NCBI RefSeq assembly: GCF_025118155.1
Contig: NW_026251395.1
Location: forward strand, 124,001-188,000
Length of the DNA stretch: 64,000 nucleotides
Direction of reading: 5' to 3'
Origin: Cokeromyces recurvatus
Taxonomy: Eukaryota > Mucoromycota > Mucoromycetes > Mucorales > Mucoraceae
Shown here: piece by piece, positions 34,806 to 45,844 of the stretch
Layout of the letters: each line of letters opens with the position of its first letter
Numbering within the stretch: position 1 is the stretch's first letter
Translations under genes and position numbers: made by a program
Notes under the pieces: generated by a model
What the model was told of the DNA's origin: nothing
Seen by the model: the letters and a program-made list of their open reading frames with translations, nothing else
Database searches by the model: none

Positions 34806-37234
34806 ATGGATACATCATTACTTTATAAGAATCTGAACACGACATCGTCTTTCCATGCTTTACGTGCAAAGTTTCAACAGCTTAATAATGATGATAGTAC
34901 TCAATTTCTAAAGAAACGATCGTCTTCTTTAGTCAACAATCACCAAGCTTATAACAAACGATATTATAAGAATGAAGTTCCAATCAAAAAGGCATCTACT
35001 AGAGATAGTAATAAAACCATAGTAGTTGCATCCATTGAGTTATCTGAAAAGATCCAAGAAGAGACACCTGTTTTACGTCGTCCTAAATCTGTCATCGTGA
35101 TGCCAACAACGACCAGAACGTCTTCACTTCATGATCATAAATGCACTTATGTTGTCCAAGAACTTATTTCAACTGAACGTATCTATCAGGCCGATATGGA
35201 ATTAGTTAAGGAGATCTATTATATGCCAGGAGAACAGATATTTTCAAAACTAGAAATGAAACAAATCTTTATAAATTTATTAGATATAGTAGATTTTGAG
35301 AAAGAATTTGTAAAGTTATTATTATCAGATCAAAATATAGGGAATGTATTTAGTTTAATGGTAAAAAAAAAAAAAGAAAAAGAAAAAAAAACCAAGATAT
35401 AGAGATACATATTTGTTTATATGTAAAAGGAATTAAATATAGATAAATCGTATGGAATTAATTTATGGTGAATATTGCAAAAGATATGAAGATGCTGTTT
35501 GTAAAATACAAGAATTAGGCACCACTCGACACTCAGTTCAAGTTTATTTAAAAGTAAGTATTATTTATACTTGTACTTACACACTCATCACTACATCCTG
35601 TGCCCTCTTTATTATTATTATTATTATTTAGGAATGTAAAGAAATGCTACAAGGTCGAACTATGTGCTGGGATTTACCTAGTTTATTAATTAAACCAGTT
35701 CAAAGAATACTTAAATATCCTTTATTTTTAAATGTAAACTATTAAAAAAACTTGATCTTTATATATTATCACCTATTTATTAACATGCAAAAAAAAAAAA
35801 AAAAAAAAAAAGGAAATTCTCAAGTTAACTTCAGAGAAACATCCAAATTATAATCAACTCTTTATTGTAACAAATGAAATACAACAAGTAGCTGACCATA
35901 TTAATGAAATCAAACGTAGAAAAGATCTAGTAGAACAAGTCATTCATGATCACAATAATAAAAAAATATTAGATAAAAATGTATGCTTTTAGACCTTTTT
36001 TTTATTTTCCCTTTACAATTACTTTATATTAAAACACGTTTCTTTTTAATAGGTTGTGTAAAGATTTTCTTCCCTCCCCTTTGTGTTTTTTTTGTTTCTT
36101 TTTATGTATAGTAAACTAAGGTTATCTTTTATATACATAGACAAGGCTTTAATAAACGAATTTCAAGAAGAGTTCATCGTCATAAAAAAGAATTCTCTAC
36201 AACAACCCAAGATATATTGTTTGATGACCTTTATCGTCAATTTATATCAAGACAGACAATAGCAAGACAATTCGAAAGTCATGTTCAAGCTTGGGTTACA
36301 ACGACAAAGGAACATGCACAAGCATTATCTAAACTAATCAATAGACTCGATACTATTTTACATGATAATAACATGCTAAATGATGATAAAAAGACAGCTT
36401 TTAAAATTTTAGTATGTCATTTTGAATTCTATTCAATGGTAAAAAAAAAGAGAGATGGAATATCATGCTTATCATATACGAATATTAAATTCTTATTGGG
36501 TAACACATTTAGGAAAGTAAATTACAAAGATTAGTCTATGATAGAATCACATCCTATTTAAAGCTCTTTAATAACCCGCTTCAGGTGATTCAGAAGAGAA
36601 ATAGAAAATATATTGATTATGACCGTATCATGATGGCCAATAAGAAGACTAAAAATCATCAACGTTATACTATGGATCACCCTTTACAGATATCAGCTGA
36701 AGCATATCTTTCACTGAATGCGCATCTATTAGATGAATTACCCCTCTTTTTGGCACTTTCAACAAAATATTTCGAAATGATTGTAGATGAATTTAGACGT
36801 ATCCAAATCGGTTATTGGCAACACTGTCAACAATTATGGAAAAAGATCTTGTTATCCTTCACATACAGTCGACAGTTATTAACTACTGATCATCATCACT
36901 TCTTGGTCTATTCTAACTGGAAATCGATTGAAAATGAATATTTTATGACTTTTCAAGAACAATTAAATAAGAATAAAATCATATCCAAGCCACTGTTTCA
37001 AGGTAATTTATTATTATTATTATTGTAATTAAAAAGGGTAATTAAAAAGTAGGCTATATAATAGAGAATCAACAACAAAATAGAACTATGACCGCAGCAA
37101 ACCAAAAACCAAGTATTCCTCAACAGTCAGCAACAACAACAGCAACAACAAATCACAGCGAAAGTACTATTTTGTTAGATGAAGAATTTGATTTAATGGA
37201 TTTATTACTTTTACCGAATTTTATTGTTGAGTGA
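34806..37234 (+). CDS. DH-BAR Rho guanine nucleotide exchange factor (Tuba/Gef1-like)
   Basis: Expected to activate a Rho-family GTPase, probably Cdc42, at polarity sites. Exons are 34806-35360, 35443-35553, 35632-35733, 35813-35980, about 36121-36411, 36513-37002 and 37065-37234 (about 628 aa). The N-terminal 110 residues are disordered. The Dbl-homology domain follows: VVQELISTERIYQADMELV, INRMELIYGEYCKRYEDAV and the hallmark DLPSLLIKPVQRILKYPLFL. A BAR-like domain comes next: QFESHVQAWVTTTKEHA, VYDRITSYLKLFNNPLQVIQKRNRKYIDYDR, YLSLNAHLLDELPLFLAL and RRIQIGYWQ. A Thr/Gln-rich tail ends the protein. There is no PH domain; the BAR takes its place, as in Tuba/DNMBP. The start of exon 5 is uncertain: the acceptor before 36121 keeps the frame, and a 5-nt microexon near 36055 is an alternative. 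Confidence 0.9.
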
Positions 37235-38323
37235 ATTAAACGGAATTTATGACCGAAAAAAAAAAAAAAAAAAAAAAAAAAAATAGTCCATTTTATATAT
37301 ATATAATAAAGGTCACTAATTTGCTTCTTCAATAATACATCTATTATTATACATACTTTAATATAGTTACTACTAACAAATATACTTTAAAAGTTAGTTT
37401 ATTTTACATATATAACTTGTTAAACTACTTGCATCTAAAACACGTGTGTTACTAAAAAACAATTTTTGTTTTATTTGGATGTTAGACCGCAGATACTATA
37501 AACAAAGTTTGAGGTTACACTAGATTAGGAAAGCATTTTAATAGATAAAAAGTATCAAATAGAAGAGAGATTTGGAATCAATTAGTGAGTGCAGTTGATA
37601 AACAAGTGATTGAAGATAATAGCAGTATGAATTAACACTGGTTGATTATAACGAACGAACCAAATTACAATAAAGGATAGAAACTAGCATTACTCAAGTG
37701 TAACCTTTCCCCTGCACGCACGCACGTACCATTATTTAACATGCGTGTTACTTTTAATAAAAACTACGAAGCGAGGGATTTAAGGTTCGTTTAAATCAAA
37801 AAAAGAAGGGTGTACAAAGGACTATTTCTGGAAAAAGAAAAAAAAAAAAAGGACCCTACTAACCATAATCTTGATTTGGGTGTTAAAAAAGTGACTTATT
37901 TGTCAGAGAACAATACAATTTCATATCCTGTCAAAAGTTTCTATTAAATCAAAAAAGTCCATCATAGAGAAGAAAAGGGACTACTACTGTCTTATTTGCT
38001 TGTTTCAAACTTTCTAGGGAAGAGCCCCTCAATCTAATAATACCTTTATTCTTACTCGAAATGAAGACTAGTTCATGATTCTATCATGATGATAAAAGAT
38101 TAGCAGAGAGGACGGCGATTTTACATTTTATTCATACTAAACCTTTCAAGGTCTATATTCAAGATAGAGCATTCATATTTTAAACGTGTATCCTTTAAAC
38201 TGCACTCATCTTATTATTGTTATTCTAAAACTTGTAGTTGATTTATCCTTTTTGGTAGTAAAAGTCAAATATTTGTCATTTATATGTTGCTATTTTTTTT
38301 TTCTTTTAAAGTCCAGATTTTTC

Positions 38324-38366
<43 letters not shown>

Positions 38367-38866
38367 AGCAGGATTTTATTGGACAGAAGAGAAACATATT
38401 ATTGTGTACAAAATAATAAATCCATTGTTGTATTTATATATTTCACAAATAAATAAAAAAAAATTTTTTTTTTCATTAAACGTTCAAGTCAATTCATATT
38501 AAAATCGTTTATAAAAATAAATATTATATTTCCCTTTCGTTAGTAAACAGAAAAAAAAATGCATTCAAAATGAGATTTAATTCCGGGTTACGTTATAAAT
38601 ATATAATATAATGATACGTTTGCATTACACGTATTTTTTATGGACTGTGAAATCAAAAAAAAAAAAAAAAAAAAAAACAAAAAACAAAAAAAATTTTTTT
38701 TTCCTAAACCAGAATTAATTCACTTTAACCCAATCATTTTTATGTGCTTTTAGTCACCGAAAAAAAAAGTTTTTTTTTTGTGCATATAAATGCATCTTTT
38801 TACGCGTTTTTTTTTGAGTTTTTTTCTTTTTTTTTTTTTTTTCCTTTATCTAAATTAAAACAAAAC
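37235..38866. other. AT-rich spacer upstream of eIF5A
   Basis: No gene seen. Contains an A run of 37 nt (38328-38364), further A/T runs, and an ACGCGT hexamer at 38802-38807 near the likely eIF5A promoter. Confidence 0.5.
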
Positions 38867-38950
38867 GTAAGTTTACTTTGAAGCGTGTGTGTGTGTGCGT
38901 GTGCACTTTAAGTATAATTTATCTCATCTTTTTTTTTTCTTTTCATTTAG
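38867..38950 (+). other. 5' UTR intron of eIF5A
   Basis: A consensus donor (GTAAGT) at 38867 and an acceptor (TTTCATTTAG) ending at 38950, one base before the ATG context, fit an 84-nt intron in the 5' leader. Leader introns are common in highly expressed fungal translation genes. Confidence 0.6.
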
Positions 38951-38951
38951 C

Positions 38952-39531
38952 ATGTCTGACAACCAAGATCATCACGAGCAAACCTTCGAAACTGCCGATG
39001 CCGGTGCTTCTCTTACCTATCCCATGCAATGTTCTGCCTTGAGAAAGAACGGCCACGTTGTCATTAAGGGTAGACCTTGTAAGATTGTTGATATGTCTAC
39101 CTCCAAGACCGGTAAGCACGGTCACGCTAAGGTTCACTTGGTTGGTATTGATATCTTCACTGGCAGGTAAATAGAGATAATATATGCGTGTATATGCATG
39201 TGATGTATACACATCTATTCTATGTTTTGAACGCGTCTTAACTTTTTTATTATTCCTTTTTAGAAAATACGAAGATCTCTCTCCTTCCACCCACAACATG
39301 GATGTCCCTAACGTTACTCGTCAAGATTATGCTCTTATCAACATTGATGATGGTTACCTTTCTTTGATGTTGAACGACGGTACTACCAAGGATGATGTCA
39401 AGCTCCCCGAAGGTGAACTTGGTGAAAAGATGGAAGAAGAATTCGAAGAAGGCAAGGAATTGATTGTTTCCGTTGTCTCTGCTATGGGTGAAGAACACGC
39501 TTTGTCTTACAAGGAAGCCCCCAAGGCTTAA
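38952..39531 (+). CDS. Translation initiation factor eIF5A
   Basis: Promotes elongation through difficult peptide motifs and termination; requires hypusine. Exons are 38952-39166 and 39264-39531, giving 160 aa. The hypusination loop [12 protein letters not shown] is intact, with Lys55 as the expected hypusine site. Other family blocks are [38 protein letters not shown] and [15 protein letters not shown]. Codons in this gene are richer in C and G third positions than in neighbouring genes, consistent with high expression. Confidence 0.98.
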
Positions 39532-40776
39532 GAAGTTTCTTCCTAAACTTCATTTCTTATTTTTTTTTTCCTTTTTTTTTCCTTCTATTTTTCCAATATT
39601 ATTTAATATTTCATTTTACTCATTGTAAATTAGTTTCACTCTAAAAAAAAATTTTTTTTTTTATATAACATTCTCACATCTCCCTTATCATTTTAGATAC
39701 ATGAAAGGGTTAAAATAAATTATCTTTATTTATAAAAAAATTTTTTTTTTCTTCTTCCATCTTGGATGGCTTGGTATTGTTTCAAATGTAGCTCTTTTTT
39801 TTTTTTTGATTCATTGATTCATTGATTTAAAGCTCAGAAAGTACAAATATGTTAATTTTAATTATAAATTAATTTTGAAAAAAAAAATAGTATCTCCCCC
39901 CCCACTAACTGGGCAACAAAGGTAAAAAATGTAAATTACCCATCTTTTGGATCTGTTTAGAAAAACATTTTTTTTTTTTTTGAAAAAAAAAAGGTTGTAA
40001 AGGATAAAATAGTCTAGTTTTGACACAGTTTGTGATAAAGGAAGGAAAACTGCTAATCATTAAAGAAAAGTCTTTACTCAGGATGTAACAATAGTAGTAA
40101 AAGTATATCTTCTGAAAGAAGATGCTATGAATGTGTGGCAAATAAAAGAACCATTATTATATAAGCATGATTTATAGAATGAGAAACACGTATCAAAAGA
40201 AGAGGAGTTGACGAAACATTAGGACATAAATAGATAGAATGGTCAAGCGTTATGTGAAAATAGTTAGACGATGAAACAAAAACTGACCACCAGCCAGATA
40301 TCTAGTGTAAATAAAATGTGAAAATAAATAAATAAACACAAGAAGGACTGTGCGTATAGGTGTGTATATGGTAAAGATAGATATATCCAGTTTCATAAAA
40401 TAAGAGTCAAACCATTTGGAAGAGGGGATAGTTGGAGCTTTGATAATTTGACTAGAGATGTTCTTTGTAGTAGAATACAAAACAAGAAGCTTCTTCTTGG
40501 ACAAAAATAAGAAATAAAGAGCTACATTGAGATGAAACTCATAACTGAATATAGAATTAAGGACGTGTTAAATACTTTATATTTTCCATCTGAGAAGGAT
40601 AAAGGAAGACTATTAGCGTTTCACAATAAAAGAGAATATCTTTTCAACAAATGATCAACAATTTTATTTAATTTAATGGTCGTCTGAACTTGAAGTAATT
40701 AGCATAAAACAAACAAAAAGGAGCATAATAATTCTGCTCTTTTTTCCTTTTTTTTTTTTTTTCCCTAGATAAAATA
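39532..40776. other. Spacer between eIF5A and NPP genes
   Basis: No gene supported. The first 250 bp are T-rich 3' UTR-like sequence with an AATAAA-like signal near 39714. Open frames further right are short and without features. Confidence 0.5.
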
Positions 40777-41326
40777 ATGAGTGCAGAAGAAACAAATAGA
40801 ATAGCAACTTCAAATCACACACAGTATCAATCAATTGGGCCTATTGATTCTAGCCCACAACAAGAAGAAGAAGAAGAAGATTCCCAAGTAAATACTCATT
40901 ACAGTCTCATTTATAATTTGAATGACCCTTTTTTTTTGTATAGATGTGTCATAGAGACACTTATCAAAAATGTTTTAAAATTTGGCTTATAACTATAGCA
41001 ACTATTCTTGTTAGTAGTGTAATCGTGTATGGTTTGGTTGTACCCCAACACACTATGGAACCTCGTTATTCTAATGGTACTCATATTTTTGCACCCACAG
41101 TCATTCTTATTTCATTAGATGGTACAGTGAATCATGATTTGGATCTTCATGTAACACCTGTTCTAAGTCAAATGGGTAAGTTGAATGTTTATAACTCAAT
41201 AATTAGACTTTATATACATATTATATATATATATGACTGATCAAAAATAGCTCAAGAAGGAGTAAAAGCAAAATACATGACTCCTTCATTTCCAGTAAGT
41301 AAAGACAAGCTCACACGCACACGCAA

Positions 41327-41369
<43 letters not shown>

Positions 41370-42575
41370 GGTACAAAAGCCAATTACTTTTCCCAATCAT
41401 TGGTCATTAGTTACCGGCTTGTATCCTGAGTCTCATGGTATTGTAGGAAATTATTTCTATGATGTAGATCTAAATGATAGCTTTTATTATAAAAGTCCTG
41501 ATCAAAGTTGGGATTCAAAATGGTGGGGAGGCGAACCTGTAAAGCAATAGAGTACTTTTTTTTTTTTGTTTATTTTATTTTATTTTATTTTTAATATAAA
41601 TATTTTTTAATTTAGATTTGGATTACTGCAGTAAAGCAGAATAAAAAGTCAGGTGTCATTATGTGGCCTGGTTGCAGTACAGTCTTTGAGGAGGATCTTC
41701 GTCCAACCTATTCAGTTGCTTATAGCGACTATGTAACATTTGATGAAAAGGTCGATCAAGTCTTTGATTGGTTTGATTTATCCTTAGAGGATAGACCTCA
41801 GTTTATTGGTCTGTATGTGCCTCAAATTGACCAAGCAGGACATGCCTATGGTCCTTACGCCAATGAAGTAATATATACATATGAAATATGTGTCATTACA
41901 AATAGACTCATTTTTTTTTGTTAGACAATAACCCAATTAAAAAAAGCAGATCAAAGTGTTGGAAGATTATTAAAGGGTTTAGAAATACGTAACCTAACTG
42001 ACATTGTCAACGTGATTGTCGTCAGTGATCACGGTATGTCTGAAACTTCGTCTTCAAGACTTATCTTTTATGAAGATTTTCTTAGTCAAGAAGAACTTGA
42101 GTTAATTTGGCGAGTTGAAGGATATCCCATTTTTGGTATACGTATTCGACCCGATCATCCTGCTCCTGAAGCAGCTGTGGATCAACTGTATAAGGCCTTC
42201 TTACGTATCCAGGCCCATTATCCTCATATACAAGTTTGGAAACGTGAGCAAGTACCTGAGCGTCTTCATTTCCGTCATCATGTAGCACGTATTCCTCCTT
42301 TAATTGTCTTGCCTGATCCTGGCTGGAATCTAGTGAGTCATGCAGAGTATGACCCTCGTAAAGGTCTTGATTATCAGCCCAAGGGCGTACATGGCTATGA
42401 TAACTTATCGCCTCAATCAAGGGCTATCTTTGTAGCTCGTGGCCCCGCCTTTGAACAAGGTCAAACAATTCGCCCATTTTGGAATATTGAGCTCTATCAT
42501 TTAATGGCACGTATTTTATATCTTACACCTACAAGCAATAATAATACCTTGAATGGTTTCCTTGAAACGATGTAA
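40777..42575 (+). CDS. Type II ectonucleotide pyrophosphatase/phosphodiesterase (NPP family)
   Basis: Zinc-dependent hydrolase of nucleotide or other phosphodiester bonds, facing the vacuole, Golgi or cell surface. Exons are 40777-40887, 40944-41175, 41251-41294, 41380-41538, 41616-41867 and 41925-42575, giving 482 aa. A 45-residue acidic cytoplasmic N-terminus precedes one signal-anchor helix ([21 protein letters not shown]). The metal and nucleophile motifs are all present: [27 protein letters not shown] (nucleophile Thr132), [15 protein letters not shown] and GVHGYDN. Motif order and length match fungal Npp1/Npp2. The usual DGF/DGM after the first metal Asp is DGT here. A glycosylation-type NNTLNG site lies near the end. 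The stop is 85 bp from the convergent aldo/keto reductase stop. Confidence 0.93.
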
Positions 42576-42660
42576 TCATCACTCTCTCACACGCACACAA
42601 TAAAATTAAAAAAGAAAAAAAAATAAAATAAAAAATAAAAAATAAAAGTTTTATTATTTA

Positions 42661-43338
42661 TTATCCATGCTGCCAACGGTTTGTTTCACCTACAAAGGCA
42701 AATTTATCTAATTCAGCCACTTCCTCATCTGATAAACGGAACCCTAAGGCCAACAGATTTTGTTCTACATGCTGAGCAGTACGTGCTCCACCAAGTGGGA
42801 TAGTTCCCTTTACAATACACCAATTAAGAGCAATTGCACTTTGAGAACGTTCATACCTTTCACTCATTCTCTTGAGAACATCCAAAAGATGACCTAATTG
42901 TTCTGTATCTAATGAACCAAACGTTTCTTTACGACCCTCTGGCCATGGTCCCTTTGAACCAAATTTACCTGTCAAAATACCCATACCGAGAGCTATAATA
43001 CGAAAAGGCAGAATTAGTTTTCTATCTTTTTCTTTTTATTATTATTATTATGATTACGTGAATAGGCTAGAATGGCTACACCCAAATCATGGCATGCTTT
43101 AATCAATCCTGATTTTTCAGGTAAAGTACGAATGAGAGAGAAGCAAATTTGGTTCGAGGCCAATGGTACGTTACGTTTTTGAAGAGCCTTATGCATACGT
43201 TCGACTTCTTCTTTGCTATAGTTGGAGACACCTACTGTCTTGACTAAACCAGCGTCATAAGCATCAGCCAAGGCATCCGCTTTTTTAAATATTATATTAA
43301 AAGATGGAATTTATTTTCAATATCAATTGCACCTATTC

Positions 43339-43372
<34 letters not shown>

Positions 43373-43614
43373 CCAACAACTTCGATTTCCACAGGATGAA
43401 TGGCTGCATGAATTTGATAAAGATCCGCTTTAAACATACCCAATCTTGACAAGGAATCCTTGAGAGCAGATAATAAAACATCAGGGAATTGAGTACGATT
43501 CTCATAAGGGAAATATTTTGTTGTAATCACCATACGATGTTGATCTTCTTGGCTATACTCTTTTCGAAAACAACCAATTTCTCTTTCAGATTCACCATTA
43601 CCATACACCTCAGC

Positions 43615-43645
<31 letters not shown>

Positions 43646-44004
43646 ATGAATATATAAAAGATACAACGCAAGTTTCTTATTTGAAAATGGATAACTATAC
43701 ATGTATATAAAAAGTATTCTATTTACCTGTATCATAGAACGGAATACCTAATTCAAAGGCTTTATTAAAGGCTTCTTTTGCGTCCTTTTCTGCTTCTGGA
43801 GTCCAATTCCAAACTTTAATAATATTAAATAATATTATTTATTGTTGTATCATATTATCATTTGTATCATTTCAAACCTTGCTTATCCCCCCATTGCCAT
43901 GCACCAATAGCAATGGGTGGAATAGAAACAATGCCTGATAGCTTCAACTGTGTGTCCTTTGTAGGAATAGTACCAGTTTCTAATTTTACAACAGCTTTTG
44001 TCAT
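42661..44004 (-). CDS. Aldo/keto reductase
   Basis: NAD(P)H-dependent oxidoreductase acting on aldehydes or ketones; the physiological substrate is unknown. Minus-strand exons are 44004-43878, 43813-43727, 43613-43374, 43279-43058 and 42992-42661, giving 335 aa. The catalytic tetrad is intact: Asp70 and Tyr75 in FYDTAEVYGNGESE, Lys104 in VITTKY and His140 in YQIHA. Cofactor-side motifs include GVSNYSKEEV, ASNQICFSL, LAYSPLGMGILTG and a C-terminal IPLGGARTAQHVEQNL, which binds the NADP 2'-phosphate side in relatives. It resembles plant and bacterial YakC/AKR13-type enzymes. The first intron uses an unusual donor, GTTTGA. Exon 3 is bracketed by TA dinucleotide repeats in both introns. Confidence 0.93.
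43342..43370. repeat. (TA)n microsatellite in aldo/keto reductase intron 3
   Basis: About 14 TA units lie directly next to the donor of intron 3. Confidence 0.9.
43614..43641. repeat. (TA)n microsatellite in aldo/keto reductase intron 2
   Basis: About 13 TA units form the acceptor side of intron 2, so the acceptor AG is embedded in TA repeats and lacks a polypyrimidine tract. Confidence 0.9.
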
Positions 44005-44231
44005 AATTTTTAGTTAGAAAAAAAAAAGGAAAGGAAAAACAAAACAAAACAAAAAAAAACGATATTTTATATCATTCTAGTAAATCAGAAATAGTAATAG
44101 TTTGTGAGAAGCTAATAATCAAGGCGATCAGCCAGAGAAGAAGAGGGAAACAAGGTTATAATGACCACTAGTGACAAGAATGGAAAAAAAATAACGCACG
44201 TAATTTTGACAAAAATATTTAAAATAGATTA

Positions 44232-44273
<42 letters not shown>

Positions 44274-44568
44274 TCATGGTAACCGAGTTTTTACAATACA
44301 ATTTCCGAAAGGGTCCCGAAAAAAAAAAAAAAAAAAAAAACTTAATTATAAATTCTGTTACAATTTATTTATTGTGCATAAAAATGTATTTATTTATATT
44401 AAGGGACATTTAATATATTATTTACAAGAGATCTCTTTCTCCAACCAAAAAGGAGAAGATATATATATATAAATAAATAAAAAGTCATCACATTGTAATA
44501 TATACAAAAAAAATAAAAATAAAATAAAATAAAAACAAAGGAAAAGAAATGAATTTTTTTTCTTCTTC
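44005..44568. other. Spacer with poly(T) and poly(A)
   Basis: No gene supported. A 26-T run (44235-44260) and a 22-A run (44319-44340) are about 60 bp apart and could pair as an inverted homopolymer. Confidence 0.5.
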
Positions 44569-45012
44569 TTATAAAGTAAATTCTTCAAGAGCATCTACAA
44601 ATTCATCATCATCAACATCAGCTTGTTGCTGCTGTTTTGATGACCATGGAATGACTGTTACTATCTCACTAAAGGAAACGGATTTGTTTCGACCCTTTTT
44701 TACTGTAGTAGGAGACCGTCGATCATGATAAATCAATGGAGGAATAGACATATTTTTTAATGTATTCTTTTCCAGTAAATTTAACTCTCTATTATTATTA
44801 TTATTATGACGGGACATAGTATCAAGCCAAGCACTTTTTTTTTGACGTTGATTTCGTTTTACATAGGGTTGTTTTGTTGTAGATGGTGGAAGGGATGAAG
44901 AAGCATCTCGAAGATAAAAAGATAAAAGTTCATAAATTGAATCATCTATTTCTTTTCTTGTTTGATGTTGATAATGTGGAATTAAAGAGGTTCTACTTGT
45001 TTCTATATTCAT
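44569..45012 (-). CDS. Small protein with a PP1-docking-like motif, 147 aa
   Basis: I do not recognise the gene. It is a single exon; the ATG at 45012 was chosen because the frame upstream of it is low-complexity Ser/Leu/Phe encoded by a GAAA repeat. The protein is hydrophilic. A possible helix (EIDDSIYELLSFYLRD) lies near the N-terminus, and a basic stretch with QRQKKSAWLDTM follows. The best feature is KGRNKSVSFSEIVTVIPW (residues 106-123), in which KSVSF fits the RVxF motif that binds protein phosphatase 1 and is also a good basophilic kinase site. The tail is acidic (ADVDDDEFVDALEEF). It could be a PP1 regulator or a kinase substrate; this is inference from motifs. Confidence 0.6.
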   Translation of the reverse strand: MNIETSRTSLIPHYQHQTRKEIDDSIYELLSFYLRDASSSLPPSTTKQPYVKRNQRQKKSAWLDTMSRHNNNNNRELNLLEKNTLKNMSIPPLIYHDRRSPTTVKKGRNKSVSFSEIVTVIPWSSKQQQQADVDDDEFVDALEEFTL

Positions 45013-45844
45013 AATGATATTCAAAAAAGAAAGAAAGAAAGAAAGAAAGGAAGGAAGAATAAATAAAGAATAACTTTCCTCCTTCAACCCCTTTCCTTTT
45101 TTTTTTTATACATATTTATATACATTTTATATATCTGTATTTATACAAATATAATTCGGTTAAATATAAATTCCTTATTTCTTACTATGACTACAGTTAA
45201 CCACTCTTTATTATTTCGGACCGGGTATTTTATTATTTTAATTTATACTTCTTTTGTATCATTCTGGATAATAATAATAACAAGTTTGAAACTTTAAAAA
45301 GAAAGAAAAGAAGCCCATATATAATGTGTATGTGTGTATTTTGATTCGAGTCAATTATCTTCTTTCTCATGAAGAGTAAAAAAATAAAATAAAATAAAGG
45401 AGATGAGTGAGTAAGTGAGTGGGGGGAAATGTTGTTCATAATTACACATATTATGGGGGAAAGTAAGTCAGTATGAAGAAATTACACAATGTTATTATTG
45501 TTTAATATCAGCTGCAGTAACCATTGTTATATTCCTGTTTGATGATTTATTAATAAGGTTTCACGAAACAAAAAGAAGGAACTTTAAATTCGTATATGAA
45601 GCAATAACATGATACTAACATGTATTTTAACTTATACTATTACCTACCCATCTGATACTTTTTTTTTTTCCCTCTCCAAACAATAAGAAACACAGTTTCT
45701 ACATTATTTATATTGATAAAAAAAAAAAGGGGGAGGGGAAAGGAAATAATTGACATGTAATAACAGTCACTTATATGTTACAAATATACATTTTTTTTTG
45801 TTTTTTGTTTTGTTTTGTTAGAAAACTGCAATTCTTAGAGTTTC
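45013..45844. other. Divergent spacer upstream of ORC6
   Basis: No gene supported. Promoters of the PP1-motif gene and ORC6 should lie here. Contains a GAAA repeat (45031-45050) and T- and A-rich runs. Confidence 0.45.
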
